The notes below the pieces were generated by a model. It worked only from the letters and a program-made list of their open reading frames with translations. It was not told the DNA's origin and searched no databases. Shown in pieces: positions 15,878 through 23,332 of a DNA stretch of 64,000 nt. This DNA is from a virus, in IMG/VR virus record IMGVR_UViG_3300027907_000002, positions 1 through 64,000 of that record; one strand, written 5' to 3'. The position numbers and the translations under genes were made by a program. Each line of letters opens with the position of its first letter. Positions within the stretch are counted from its first letter, which is position 1.

Positions 15878-16049
15878 CTTCAATCTCCTCAACACCGTTT
15901 ACAAACTCGGCCAGAACCTCATAACAGTCTAGACATTCCAGCCAGATCTTGTTCTTTTCTTGGTAGGGTTCTAGAACTACCTTATGATTCTTGTGGTCGG
16001 TCAACTCTCTAAAGAGATGTTGGTCCGTCACTTGGGTTGTTATCGCCAT
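15855..16049 (-). CDS. Small CxxC protein, tandem paralogue 2
   Basis: A 64-residue protein with an IWLECLDC core matching the adjacent downstream gene in order and spacing. GGAGGA eight bases upstream fixes the ATG at 16049; a longer frame adds seven residues. It overlaps paralogue 1 by 23 bases. Function unknown. Confidence 0.62.
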   Translation of the reverse strand: MAITTQVTDQHLFRELTDHKNHKVVLEPYQEKNKIWLECLDCYEVLAEFVNGVEEIEDAQEERP

Positions 16050-16230
16050 AGTCCAGCTCCTCCAATTCAAGCTCTCGTACTGAGAACCATCTTTTTACTC
16101 CGTCTCCTAGCTCGACCGCCTTCCGAGCCAATCTTGTCATTCCTTCCAAGGCCTCATCGAGAGACTCGTATTTGAACTTCTCGGTTCCGAAAAGTTTAGA
16201 GGTCATCCGAACTTCATATCTATAGAACAT
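16009..16230 (-). CDS. Unrecognised protein, 73 aa
   Basis: Small alpha/beta protein with an N-terminal strand (FYRYEVRMTSKLFG), a helix and an acidic tail. GGGGAG precedes the ATG, whose first base overlaps the last base of the stop codon of the membrane gene upstream (TAATG). Not recognised. Confidence 0.58.
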   Translation of the reverse strand: MFYRYEVRMTSKLFGTEKFKYESLDEALEGMTRLARKAVELGDGVKRWFSVRELELEELDYGDNNPSDGPTSL

Positions 16231-16463
16231 TATTTCTCCCCATTCGCCATCGTTGCTGGAGTCGGAGTCTCTTTAGGAGCAGGCCCCAATTGCCTCCAGC
16301 CGCTGTTAAACGCGTTATATTCGATCTGCCCTGTCCATCTATCCATTCGACAAGCAGCGCCTATCTCAGGGCAATTTATGGGCTCGTAGCGGAAGTACCA
16401 GATGATGCAGATCGCCAAAATGACTCCGATAATCGCTGCTTCTAAACCGTTTCTTTTCTCCAT
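16230..16463 (-). CDS. Membrane-anchored small protein, 77 aa
   Basis: One N-terminal membrane span (AAIIGVILAICIIWYF) preceded by a short charged leader, then a periplasmic-looking polar domain with two cysteines (NCPEIGAACRMDRW) and a Pro/Thr-rich tail. AAGGAG precedes the ATG. It is the first gene after a 200-base gap containing a palindromic regulatory block, so a promoter there would drive it and the genes downstream. Confidence 0.65.
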   Translation of the reverse strand: MEKRNGLEAAIIGVILAICIIWYFRYEPINCPEIGAACRMDRWTGQIEYNAFNSGWRQLGPAPKETPTPATMANGEK

Positions 16464-16481
16464 CGCTTCTCCTTGGGGCTG

Positions 16482-16582
16482 TAAGTCCTTTAAAGTGACT
16501 TACCCACCATTATAAGAAGATGGTGGGTAAGCCTTGCTAGAACTGTTTCATAGTGAAAAAGTGTGGTGAAAATTTCACCACA
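16482..16582. promoter_or_regulatory. Regulatory block A: hairpin plus 21-bp palindrome
   Basis: Three elements lie in order: TAAGTCCTTTAAA (16482-16494), a perfect 12-bp inverted repeat CTTACCCACCAT/ATGGTGGGTAAG with a 9-base loop (16499-16531), and a perfect 21-base palindrome centred on GGTGAAAATTTCACC (16562-16582). The same elements recur in the opposite orientation at 32764-32841. The palindrome looks like an operator for a dimeric regulator. The block lies just upstream of the minus-strand gene ending at 16463. No clear sigma-70 promoter is seen, though TATAAT occurs within the hairpin. Confidence 0.6.
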
Positions 16583-16619
16583 AACTCACTTATTTTTCGG
16601 CGTGTATCTTCAATAGCTA

Positions 16620-16712
16620 CATGAAGTTACAAGAATCAGACCGTGAGTTTTGGCCTAAACACCTAGTTTTCTATAGCTAACTTGAAGGGCCACTTGAAGT
16701 TACAAGATTCAA
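16620..16712. repeat. Repeats of GAAGTTACAAGA near a possible replication/DNA-binding gene
   Basis: The 16-mer TGAAGTTACAAGAATC/TTGAAGTTACAAGATTC occurs twice, about 70 bases apart, with a partial third copy (ACTTGAAGGGCC) between. The second copy is within an inverted repeat, CACTTGAA...TTCAAGTG. The repeats span the 3' end of the gene at 16663-17328. They could be binding sites for that protein, but this is inference. Confidence 0.45.
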
Positions 16713-17328
16713 GTGCAATTTCCAGCTCTGCGAAGAACTCATTCTTGCAAGTCATTGATTCTTGTATAGATAGTAGGTGTTGTACCACAGATTGGACATT
16801 GTTTCGCGTAGTTCTATTTCTCTTAGCTCTCCGAGGCTTCTCCACACGAGACATGGTTTTGCAAATCGTTTCTACCATTCTTCTTATCTCCTTCTGGCTA
16901 GTTGATTTATCTAGGGAGAAAAGCTTTTCGACTGTGGGGTAGTAGGGAAAGGCATATCGAACCTTGGGCCACCTACCTCCCTCATCTTTAAAAGACTCAT
17001 GAGAGATAAGTTCTAAGTTGTTTTGCTCCTGCCATTTAAGGAACTCCGGAGCGTTCTTTTTGATTCGGTTGTAGACTGTGGTGAAAACTTGATCGGAGAA
17101 TGAGGATACGTTTCGAGCGAGTCTTTTATAGGTCAGTTCTTCCCATCCGGAATGTCGGTGCCAGTTTCCCGAGACGAAGACCGCTCGTATAAATTCGTGG
17201 AACTTGTCGGGAATCCCCAATCCATTCAACAACATATCAAAGATGGCCATGTTTCTACGCGATATGTCGACGGCATCTGCAGCTTGAATTAGCTTGAACG
17301 TCGAGAAAGAATCGCTATAATTACCCAT
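16663..17328 (-). CDS. Possible DNA-binding or replication-initiator-like protein, 221 aa
   Basis: Not firmly recognised. The layout is an N-terminal helical region, a segment like a helix-turn-helix (YKRLARNVSSFSDQVFTTVYNRI), an aromatic strand region (WPKVRYAFPYYPTVEKLF) and a basic C-terminal part (KPRRAKRNRTTRNN). This resembles small replication or HTH proteins of phages. AGGAG nine bases before the ATG at 17328 favours it over a GTG 15 codons upstream. Short repeats overlap its 3' end, which would fit an initiator with its own sites. Confidence 0.55.
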   Translation of the reverse strand: MGNYSDSFSTFKLIQAADAVDISRRNMAIFDMLLNGLGIPDKFHEFIRAVFVSGNWHRHSGWEELTYKRLARNVSSFSDQVFTTVYNRIKKNAPEFLKWQEQNNLELISHESFKDEGGRWPKVRYAFPYYPTVEKLFSLDKSTSQKEIRRMVETICKTMSRVEKPRRAKRNRTTRNNVQSVVQHLLSIQESMTCKNEFFAELEIALESCNFKWPFKLAIEN

Positions 17329-17443
17329 AAGGTTAAACTCCTGTTCTGCTATAGGCAAGCCAGTAAAGGTCACGATCTTTGAGGTGCGTGGCCTTTTCTC
17401 TTGGTTGGGCGACCTTCCCTTTATACCTCATAGGAACCTAAAA

Positions 17444-17782
17444 TCAAATATTGACATCCAGATCCAGAGTTTCTTCAAGGAACTCGTCTTTCTCGGAGTC
17501 TTTCTCTTGGGCTTTTAGTAAAGCGTGACAGCCAGCAGCGAGACCTAGAACCCCTTCTAGTGAGGTGAAAACATCTTCAGTAGCAGATACATCCAGGTCT
17601 AACTGGATAGCTCCCTTCTCGTCTAGATCAGGCTGGATCTTCAGGAGGATCTCGTCGACGGCAGTCTGTTCTAGGTCGGAGTCTGCATCTATATCCAATA
17701 CCAGGAGGGTCTTTTTGGAACCTACGTTCTGGCATTCAAGAGATCCGCAACCGCAGTAAGTGTTGATGACGTAAGCGAACAT
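17444..17782 (-). CDS. Acidic protein with N-terminal cysteines, 112 aa
   Basis: Starts MFAYVINTYCGCGSLECQ, giving four cysteines within the first 20 residues, then a strongly acidic body (DIDADSDLEQ, LDLDVSATED). It may bind a metal or mimic DNA. No family recognised. A 115-base gap separates it from the putative DNA-binding gene downstream. Confidence 0.58.
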   Translation of the reverse strand: MFAYVINTYCGCGSLECQNVGSKKTLLVLDIDADSDLEQTAVDEILLKIQPDLDEKGAIQLDLDVSATEDVFTSLEGVLGLAAGCHALLKAQEKDSEKDEFLEETLDLDVNI

Positions 17783-17785
17783 TTT

Positions 17786-18019
17786 TTATACCTCGCTGTT
17801 AAGGGAGCAAATCTCACATCCAGGACCGGGACACCCAGACTTGTGAGAAAAGTTTTCATAGATCTCTAGTTTCTCTTCTAGCTTTTTAGTCAGAGCTATC
17901 AACTCGTTACACTCTAGTTCTAGCTCTCGGGCCTTGGCTGTCATCTTAGCAAAACATTCCCAAGGATCACCAAGAGGCAAGAACTTTTTATAAGCGTCCA
18001 CTCTTGGAGTTTCTTCCAT
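17786..18019 (-). CDS. Coiled-coil protein with cysteine end, 77 aa
   Basis: A central leucine-rich helix (ARELELECNELIALTKK) is followed by a CPGPGCEIC end that could hold a metal. It begins one base after the stop of the 52-aa gene upstream. Not recognised. Confidence 0.58.
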   Translation of the reverse strand: MEETPRVDAYKKFLPLGDPWECFAKMTAKARELELECNELIALTKKLEEKLEIYENFSHKSGCPGPGCEICSLNSEV

Positions 18020-18020
18020 A

Positions 18021-18179
18021 TCAGTCCCTCAAATACTCTCGGGTGGTCCACGTCCTATAACAGAAGGTACATCTCCACCTTTTGAGAATATAGTTTTTGA
18101 TCTTCTTACCTTTGGTTTCTCTCTGGAGCTCAGTGCCAGCGAGAACGTGATGCTTTTTGTGCATTGCTTTGCAGATCAT
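18021..18179 (-). CDS. Small basic protein, 52 aa
   Basis: Reads 'MICKAMHKKHHVLAGTELQ' and ends in a basic region with CTFCYRTW, so it has a possible Cys/His metal site and could bind nucleic acid. Its ATG overlaps the TGA of the upstream gene (ATGA). The gap would otherwise be empty. Confidence 0.58.
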   Translation of the reverse strand: MICKAMHKKHHVLAGTELQRETKGKKIKNYILKRWRCTFCYRTWTTREYLRD

Positions 18180-18418
18180 TTAAAACACCTCCCCCATATC
18201 ATAGCAACGTGATGTTTTTCTTCTCGGGTCTTGGCCCATCGAAACTGAGCCATAGCCAGGGCCTCTGAGATAGAGGCCCCGCCGAACTCACCCCTCTCTA
18301 TAGCGAGCGCAATAGAGACTACCTTTTTATTCTCCCCCGCCCGAGCTGCTGCCCGAATCATAGCTGCTAGAGCAGGGGTCACTTCCAGATGGCCCAGAAT
18401 AGTCCGATCCCATTCCAT
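18176..18418 (-). CDS. Unrecognised helical protein, about 80 aa
   Basis: The segment from 'MEWDRTILGHLEV' to the stop looks like genuine helical protein (TPALAAMIRAAARAGENKKV, ISEALAMAQFRW). The frame stays open back to 18817, but that part lies inside the membrane gene at 18327-19001, so I take the internal ATG at 18418. The ribosome site is weak. It overlaps the membrane gene by 92 bases; the full 213-codon frame is the alternative. Confidence 0.5.
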   Translation of the reverse strand: MEWDRTILGHLEVTPALAAMIRAAARAGENKKVVSIALAIERGEFGGASISEALAMAQFRWAKTREEKHHVAMIWGRCFK

Positions 18419-19001
18419 AATCCGACTGCGAACTTCCGCAGCTCTCTTCTTTAAGAGGCGCTGCTGAGGGGGTTTCCACAGGCGATGGCGTCTCGTAAGG
18501 CGTCCCCCAGTCAAAGGGAACGCTCCGCTCAGTAGAGGGAAGTTCAAGCTCTCGATCTCGATCGCTATCATCGTCTCCCACCAGCTCCTGTAGGGCCACA
18601 GAAAAGCCCTCGTCCCTTGCGGCATATTCGAAAGGATCAAAGTACGAGGCCACTCTTTCCCTATGTGATTCGTCCACGCTTTGCCGCAGATATAATCTTG
18701 AGCCTCCAGAAGTCCTTTCAGGCGTCTCATAGCCTCCTCGGGAGACATTGGAAGAGAGATTGTGCTGCTGCGCTTTCTGCTCATTGCGAAGCTTCTCCTT
18801 TGCTTCCTTGTATTCAACCTTCGGCCAAACTAACACACAGATTGCCACTATTAGCCAGTAGGGAGGCTTGTAGAATGGGTCGGTTACCCAGGATCTTCTT
18901 AACAGAGTGTGATTAGCTAGATAGAGATACATCCCTATCAACAGATAGATAATAGACAGAAAGCCTACTATAGCTATGGTTATTCTGAGCGCTTCGTTCA
19001 T
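18327..19001 (-). CDS. Membrane protein with Ser/Gly-rich tail, 224 aa
   Basis: Two N-terminal membrane spans (ITIAIVGFLSIIYLLIGMYL and PPYWLIVAICVLVW) are followed by a charged linker, an acidic middle (ELVGDDDSDRDRELELP) and a serine/glycine-rich end (SSSYDSGSSSGGGE). This layout matches small phage or bacterial membrane proteins with disordered cytoplasmic tails. GGAGG precedes the ATG. No function is recognised. Confidence 0.7.
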   Translation of the reverse strand: MNEALRITIAIVGFLSIIYLLIGMYLYLANHTLLRRSWVTDPFYKPPYWLIVAICVLVWPKVEYKEAKEKLRNEQKAQQHNLSSNVSRGGYETPERTSGGSRLYLRQSVDESHRERVASYFDPFEYAARDEGFSVALQELVGDDDSDRDRELELPSTERSVPFDWGTPYETPSPVETPSAAPLKEESCGSSQSDYGMGSDYSGPSGSDPCSSSYDSGSSSGGGE

Positions 19002-19354
19002 TTGGGTTCCTCCAGATAGTCTGAAAGTCTCAACCTTTCTTGGTTTTCGGGTCTTACTTCCAGGTTGGCTACCATTATCTTGGCGCCAGGAGGAAAGTAA
19101 GGGTTTCCGTTCTCGTCTACGGGCAGCGGCGCAAAGGGGATGAACTCTGTGAAATCCTCTTGTAAGTGCTCCAGGCAGCGAGAGAGGAACTGAATAGTGG
19201 AGTCACAGTAAGCGATTCCCCTTACGCTTTTATGTACCCAAGCGAGAGTTCTTTTTTCTTCAGCGTTCTTTATCAGCCCCTCAAAGAGCTGCTTTAACAT
19301 AGTGTAGGCAGCTCCCACACCTTCGAGTTGTTCTTGGTTTTTAGCTTCAGACAT
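18998..19354 (-). CDS. Unrecognised protein, 118 aa
   Basis: Helical N-terminal two thirds and a proline-rich end (FIPFAPLPVDENGNPYFPPG). GGAGGA nine bases before the ATG at 19354 fixes the start; the longer frame adds 30 residues inside the previous gene. It ends on an overlap with the membrane gene. Confidence 0.6.
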   Translation of the reverse strand: MSEAKNQEQLEGVGAAYTMLKQLFEGLIKNAEEKRTLAWVHKSVRGIAYCDSTIQFLSRCLEHLQEDFTEFIPFAPLPVDENGNPYFPPGAKIMVANLEVRPENQERLRLSDYLEEPK

Positions 19355-19598
19355 TGGTGAATTCCTCCCACCATTTTTCAGTATCGTATATCCAGCTCTC
19401 CATTGGAGGAGCTCCTCCTCCATAGAAAAGAGGCTTGCTGACATCTAAATCTACTTCTCCATTGGTTACTTGGAGAATAGGACTCATTCCTCCAGCGTGA
19501 TGCGCATCTAGAAGCATTCTATAGAAACTCTTCGCGGCTTCCTCCGGACTCTCGGCCTCGACAGGCCAACCTACTATAGAAACGTAGTATTCAGCCAC
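19347..19598 (-). CDS. Unrecognised protein with GTG start, 83 aa
   Basis: Small acidic alpha/beta protein (YYVSIVGWPVEAESPEEAAK, then WIYDTEKWWEEFTNV). The start is a GTG preceded by GGAGGTC. The N-terminal pattern recalls small bacterial alpha/beta domains, but no family is claimed. Confidence 0.6.
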   Translation of the reverse strand: MAEYYVSIVGWPVEAESPEEAAKSFYRMLLDAHHAGGMSPILQVTNGEVDLDVSKPLFYGGGAPPMESWIYDTEKWWEEFTNV

Positions 19599-19854
19599 GA
19601 CTATTGACCTCCTTTAGATCATACCTCTTAGTTTGTTCTTCCGTTAGCGGTAACAGCTTGACGCACTGTCCGAGCGCCCAGGGCTTCCCACAAGGGCACC
19701 GAATAGCATAAGCGAACTCTCCATCGAAGTGACTATGCAGGCCACAATCACAGTACAAATCAATGCAAACCTCGGTGCCCTTCCACTGAATCCAACCGTG
19801 AGGACCCGCCGCAATATCTTGCTCTGGAGCATAGATGGCTTCGTAATCAGACAT
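19591..19854 (-). CDS. Zinc-ribbon protein, 87 aa
   Basis: CIDLYCDCG ... IRCPCGK gives paired cysteines around a short beta hairpin, the usual zinc ribbon. The N-terminus is acidic. GAGAGG precedes the ATG. It is separated from the membrane peptide upstream by a pair of hairpins at 19860-19940. It lies downstream of the JAB/E1 genes but shows no ubiquitin-like pattern. Confidence 0.62.
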   Translation of the reverse strand: MSDYEAIYAPEQDIAAGPHGWIQWKGTEVCIDLYCDCGLHSHFDGEFAYAIRCPCGKPWALGQCVKLLPLTEEQTKRYDLKEVNSRG

Positions 19855-19937
19855 CCTCTCTCCCCTTCAAGAGGACCTCTCCATCAGAAGAGGCCCTCCA
19901 ACACAGGACGATATGACCTCCACACTCAGAGTGTGGG

Positions 19938-20111
19938 TCAGTCGTCCTCCTTTTCTTCGTCTTCTTCGACCGTCACTGCGGGGACTCCATCACTTCTGAA
20001 GATCATCTTCGCAGCGAACATAATCAACCCTATTACAAAAAACAGGGTAAAGATCGCCACGATTATGTCTGAGATTCCCCCGTCATTGTTGGGGCCTGTT
20101 ATGGGTTCCAT
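19938..20111 (-). CDS. Single-span membrane peptide, 57 aa
   Basis: A polar N-terminus (MEPITGPNNDGGISD), one membrane span (IIVAIFTLFFVIGLIMFAA), a short basic turn and an acidic tail (VEEDEEKEDD). An AGGAGG-type site lies before the ATG, within the end of the JAB gene's 3' region. A GC-rich hairpin (CCACAC...GTGTGG) immediately follows the stop. Confidence 0.65.
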   Translation of the reverse strand: MEPITGPNNDGGISDIIVAIFTLFFVIGLIMFAAKMIFRSDGVPAVTVEEDEEKEDD

Positions 20112-20114
20112 TCT

Positions 20115-21095
20115 TTAGTCCTCCTTGATGTAGCCCCAGCCTCTTGCGTAGAGTTCTGAGTAGTCATCTATGGATTTCTCGTCGTCTACCTTTGTGAGCT
20201 CCTCGGATCGACCAACACCGTACTCCCCCCGAGCATAGTTATACTCGCGGCTCTCCCTCGAAATCCCACGGTAGTCCCTGTTCTCCTCCCACCACCTTGG
20301 CCTTTCGTCGTTTCTTGCCCCGCTTCCCACCGTCACGTACCCTCTTCCTCCCAGAGGATACTCCACGGGGCGAGGCTTTGGGAGCTGTTCAATAATAGGC
20401 CTCCCATCCTTACCAAAGATATAAGGCCTGACTATCAGGGATTTCTCCTTCAGTCCGAAGCTGCACTTTCCTTCCTTCTGGAGCTGATAACGATTCGATC
20501 CCGGTCCTGGTTTGTAGTTATCGCAGTCTCCCAGCGAATTGACGGTGCTCTCCTTAAACTTGAGGTCGTGCGCCCTCACGACATCCACCTTATAGGGCCA
20601 GTCAGGCATCCCCGAAGGAACAACGCCAAACCTAACCACCGCTAGACTCCCACACTCCAAGATCACCCGGCCTTCCGCTTGCATCCCGAATCCCATGCTG
20701 TATTCGTAGTCGTCTTTCATCTTGGACGAAATAACTATAGAGCAAGGGAACCGGGAATTCACTCCATCCAGAGCCTTGTCGGTCCCTGAGAAAAAAGCTC
20801 CCATAGAATGATGAGAGTGGACCACACCCACTATCTCAGGACGGATCTTATCAGGAATATCCTTATCGTCCACGTCACATGATCCGTGAGTGCGCTCTTG
20901 GACTCTTGGAACAAAGAGCTGTTTTACTTTGACCTCGAAGCCATCTTTAGAGGCCGTTCCCAAAAGAATAGCCAGCCATTCCAGGCGATCCTCTGCAGCA
21001 CCCGCGAACCACCCTAAAATCTCAGGGTCTATCTCAATTCTCCCCTGACACTCCTTCACTACCGGGCAGCTCGACACTGTTGATTGAATGAACAT
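20115..21095 (-). CDS. JAB/MPN (JAMM) metalloprotease-like protein
   Basis: A 326-residue protein with a complete JAMM motif: E39 in 'LEWLAILLG' and H93-S-H95-(x7)-S103-x-x-D106 in 'VVHSHHSMGAFFSGTD'. Enzymes with this motif cleave isopeptide bonds to ubiquitin-like proteins or process sulphur carriers. The C-terminal half (about 190-326) is a separate, Arg/Tyr/Gly-rich region of unknown use. The gene overlaps the E1-like gene upstream by 62 bases, so the two are a unit. E1/JAB pairs are known from CBASS, Bil and PRTRC systems; no ubiquitin-like or E2 gene is evident here. Confidence 0.88.
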   Translation of the reverse strand: MFIQSTVSSCPVVKECQGRIEIDPEILGWFAGAAEDRLEWLAILLGTASKDGFEVKVKQLFVPRVQERTHGSCDVDDKDIPDKIRPEIVGVVHSHHSMGAFFSGTDKALDGVNSRFPCSIVISSKMKDDYEYSMGFGMQAEGRVILECGSLAVVRFGVVPSGMPDWPYKVDVVRAHDLKFKESTVNSLGDCDNYKPGPGSNRYQLQKEGKCSFGLKEKSLIVRPYIFGKDGRPIIEQLPKPRPVEYPLGGRGYVTVGSGARNDERPRWWEENRDYRGISRESREYNYARGEYGVGRSEELTKVDDEKSIDDYSELYARGWGYIKED

Positions 21096-21687
21096 CGTCT
21101 TGATTTCCTCTCTGAAGAGCAGGGAAGTTCCACTGATCCTCGATAAATTCGTTCTCTTCTAAGACCTTTCGTACCGCCCGAGCGCCGATGCCTCCAGCTA
21201 TAAACGACACATCGAGATCGGGCATCATCTGATAACCACCTGGAGCTCCTTCTACATCGAAAGGTACTCCAGGAGAAACTGTTACTATTCCGAGACCATC
21301 ATAACTAACACGGAGATACTTTCCGTTAGCGAGACGGATCATATTCAAAAGAGCCTCTCGATCGGAGGTCTTCATGTCTGTGCAGTCTACAAAGAGAGTC
21401 TCGGTTTCGGTGCGACCCCTTAGATAGCTGGGTTCCAAGCGTTTGTCTATAGGAGTTATATAGCGGTCTCCCATCTTGTGACTAACAAAATCAGCCAAAA
21501 GATCTACCTTCTTAGCTCCTACCAGTGTACGAGGCATTCGAAAGTGACCGTTCCCTGTTACTCCTATATCGTCGTCGTCCCACACCTCAACTTGAATCCC
21601 CGCTGCTATATCTCGCATAAGCGCTATCGTGAGCCAGAACCCCACACCGCCAGCTCCTATGATTACTACCTTTTTTATCTCAGTCAT
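21034..21687 (-). CDS. E1/ThiF/MoeB-like adenylating protein
   Basis: A 217-residue Rossmann protein: GAGGVG (11-16) near the N-terminus, an acidic loop (VWDDDD, 36-40), R50, K59/K60 in 'VGAKKVDLL' and D104 in 'DCTDM', all in the order expected for ATP-dependent activation of a carrier C-terminus. Only one cysteine (C102) is present and the zinc-binding CxxC pairs of MoeB/ThiF are absent, so it may adenylate without forming a standard thioester. GGGGGAG precedes the ATG at 21687, which I prefer to an ATG 25 codons upstream. It is flanked by a cysteine-rich protein and the JAB protease. Confidence 0.85.
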   Translation of the reverse strand: MTEIKKVVIIGAGGVGFWLTIALMRDIAAGIQVEVWDDDDIGVTGNGHFRMPRTLVGAKKVDLLADFVSHKMGDRYITPIDKRLEPSYLRGRTETETLFVDCTDMKTSDREALLNMIRLANGKYLRVSYDGLGIVTVSPGVPFDVEGAPGGYQMMPDLDVSFIAGGIGARAVRKVLEENEFIEDQWNFPALQRGNQDDVHSINSVELPGSEGVSGEN

Positions 21688-22648
21688 TGTGCTCCCCCTC
21701 ATCGCAGTTGTTGCATAAGATACCCTCTTCCGAGACGGTATTCTCGCACTCGCATCTATCACAACTGCAATACCAAATGTCCATAGGATAACGCTCCCTG
21801 CAAGAAGCGCACTTCTTTTCTATGACCTCTGAGACCTTTTTGTTATAGCCACACCAGTTGCAAACTGTAGTAGCGCATGCTGTTAGGCAGAGATTCTTTC
21901 GGTTGAGATCCTTTAGCTGGAAGGTTTGTCCACAACCAGCACACTTCCTATCTATGCGCTCTCTGCAAGGCTGGCAGACTTTTCCTTCTGGATGATTGCT
22001 TAGTGACGTGGAATTCCAGAGTTCATCACAGTGAGGGCACCTCTGGGCATATGCGGGGAAACAAGGTTCGCAGTAAAAACCTCTCCTCTCGTCCATTGAA
22101 GGGTCTCTATCCGCAAAACAAGCGTAGCACTTTGTAGCTTTTGCTAGAGTGTCACATTCCTCTATACATACCCTCTTAGAACTATAGACAAAGGGTCCCA
22201 TAGCCGAAGCTGATTTAGTTACTCCGCACAGAGCACAGGTAGACTTAGGAAAAGCCTTACATACATCCGCGTGACCTACTTCCTGTAACCACCTATTAAC
22301 ATCATGGTATGGGTTACCATAACTTATAGACGCAAATAGAGCCGCGTCAGCAGAAGTAGCTGAGCCTTTACAGATTTGACTACCTGAAACGTGTGGATGG
22401 GCGTGAGTGAACTTAGGGAAAGCGTTATTTCCATTCAGGTCCCACAAACCCAGCAACCTATAAAGTCGCGTATCCACCATCCAAATCAACCTAGTCTCGT
22501 CCCACTCTCCACACTTGGGACAGAGAAAAGGAGGATTTACGAATACCTGGATGCCATTTTTAAGCTGCCATCCATCGCTCTTTAACAGAGCTTCTTGGCG
22601 AGCCTTGGCTTCCTTGACTCGATTTAAAAGCGAAGTCGGATCTTGCAT
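21680..22648 (-). CDS. Multi-zinc-knuckle protein, 322 aa
   Basis: At least a dozen CxxC pairs: CPKC near residue 43, CALC, CYAC, CEPC, CPHC, CQPC, CAGC, CNWC, CASC, CSCDRCEC and CNNC in the last 40 residues. The spacing suggests a string of treble-clef or ribbon zinc sites, some perhaps RING-like cross-braced pairs. It overlaps the E1-like gene by 8 bases, so a role with E1 and JAB is likely. It could be an E3-like adaptor or a scaffold, but this is inference. AAAG-GAGG precedes the ATG. Confidence 0.72.
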   Translation of the reverse strand: MQDPTSLLNRVKEAKARQEALLKSDGWQLKNGIQVFVNPPFLCPKCGEWDETRLIWMVDTRLYRLLGLWDLNGNNAFPKFTHAHPHVSGSQICKGSATSADAALFASISYGNPYHDVNRWLQEVGHADVCKAFPKSTCALCGVTKSASAMGPFVYSSKRVCIEECDTLAKATKCYACFADRDPSMDERRGFYCEPCFPAYAQRCPHCDELWNSTSLSNHPEGKVCQPCRERIDRKCAGCGQTFQLKDLNRKNLCLTACATTVCNWCGYNKKVSEVIEKKCASCRERYPMDIWYCSCDRCECENTVSEEGILCNNCDEGEHND

Positions 22649-22660
22649 TTTTCCTCCTTT

Positions 22661-23197
22661 CTAGATCTCCATAACGATCCAAGCGGTTCCGGTTTCGTTG
22701 ATGTCCACAGATCTACCATCGTGATCTCGCCACCTTAGATCCTCGGGTTCACCATCCGGAGCCACATTGTATAAACCAGCTTCTTTCAGTTCTTTGGTGT
22801 GAAGAGCTATCTTGCGAACTGGACGCCCTGCGTGCGAATAAGCTGTGGCAGTCCTCACACCTGTTTGAGCTTGAGTTCGCATTCCCTCGATCATCTGTTC
22901 AATAGCTTCTATGATCTCAGGATCGGAAGCCAGCAGAAAGAAATCCGCGATGGCCATTAAAGCTGCAGGACCCCAAATAGGCACCGGTATATCCGGATCT
23001 CCATCCACATAAAGATCGCTGGTTGTCATCGTCCAGTAGTTTCCAGTGCCTACTCTGAGGGTCTTGTCGTTTTTCCAAATCAAACAGTATAACCCTGGCC
23101 AGTGACAACGCTCGAATCTTGAGCTGGCCAAGAGAAACTGCTTTACAGAAGCTTGATTAGCTAAATTAACACTCTCAGGCCTAGCTGAAAGTCTCAT
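22661..23197 (-). CDS. Unrecognised protein upstream of the E1/JAB set, 178 aa
   Basis: Not recognised. Starts MRLSARPESVNLANQ after a strong AAGGAG site; the longer frame would add 28 residues. It has an aromatic N-terminal half (CHWPGLYCLIWKND), a hydrophobic helix pair (AALMAIADFFLLASD) and a C-terminal strand region. It lies first in the cluster with the zinc, E1 and JAB genes. I looked for an E2-like catalytic cysteine motif and did not find one. Confidence 0.6.
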   Translation of the reverse strand: MRLSARPESVNLANQASVKQFLLASSRFERCHWPGLYCLIWKNDKTLRVGTGNYWTMTTSDLYVDGDPDIPVPIWGPAALMAIADFFLLASDPEIIEAIEQMIEGMRTQAQTGVRTATAYSHAGRPVRKIALHTKELKEAGLYNVAPDGEPEDLRWRDHDGRSVDINETGTAWIVMEI

Positions 23198-23332
23198 GGG
23201 AGTTCTCCTTTTTTGTTTACGAAGGTAGCTTGAAAAAGGTCGTCCAAACATACCTCCCTCAAACGTTGGATAGACAATCATAGAACAAAGAGGAGAAAGA
23301 CCCCCTTTAAAGGAATCTTCCTCCCCTCTCCC

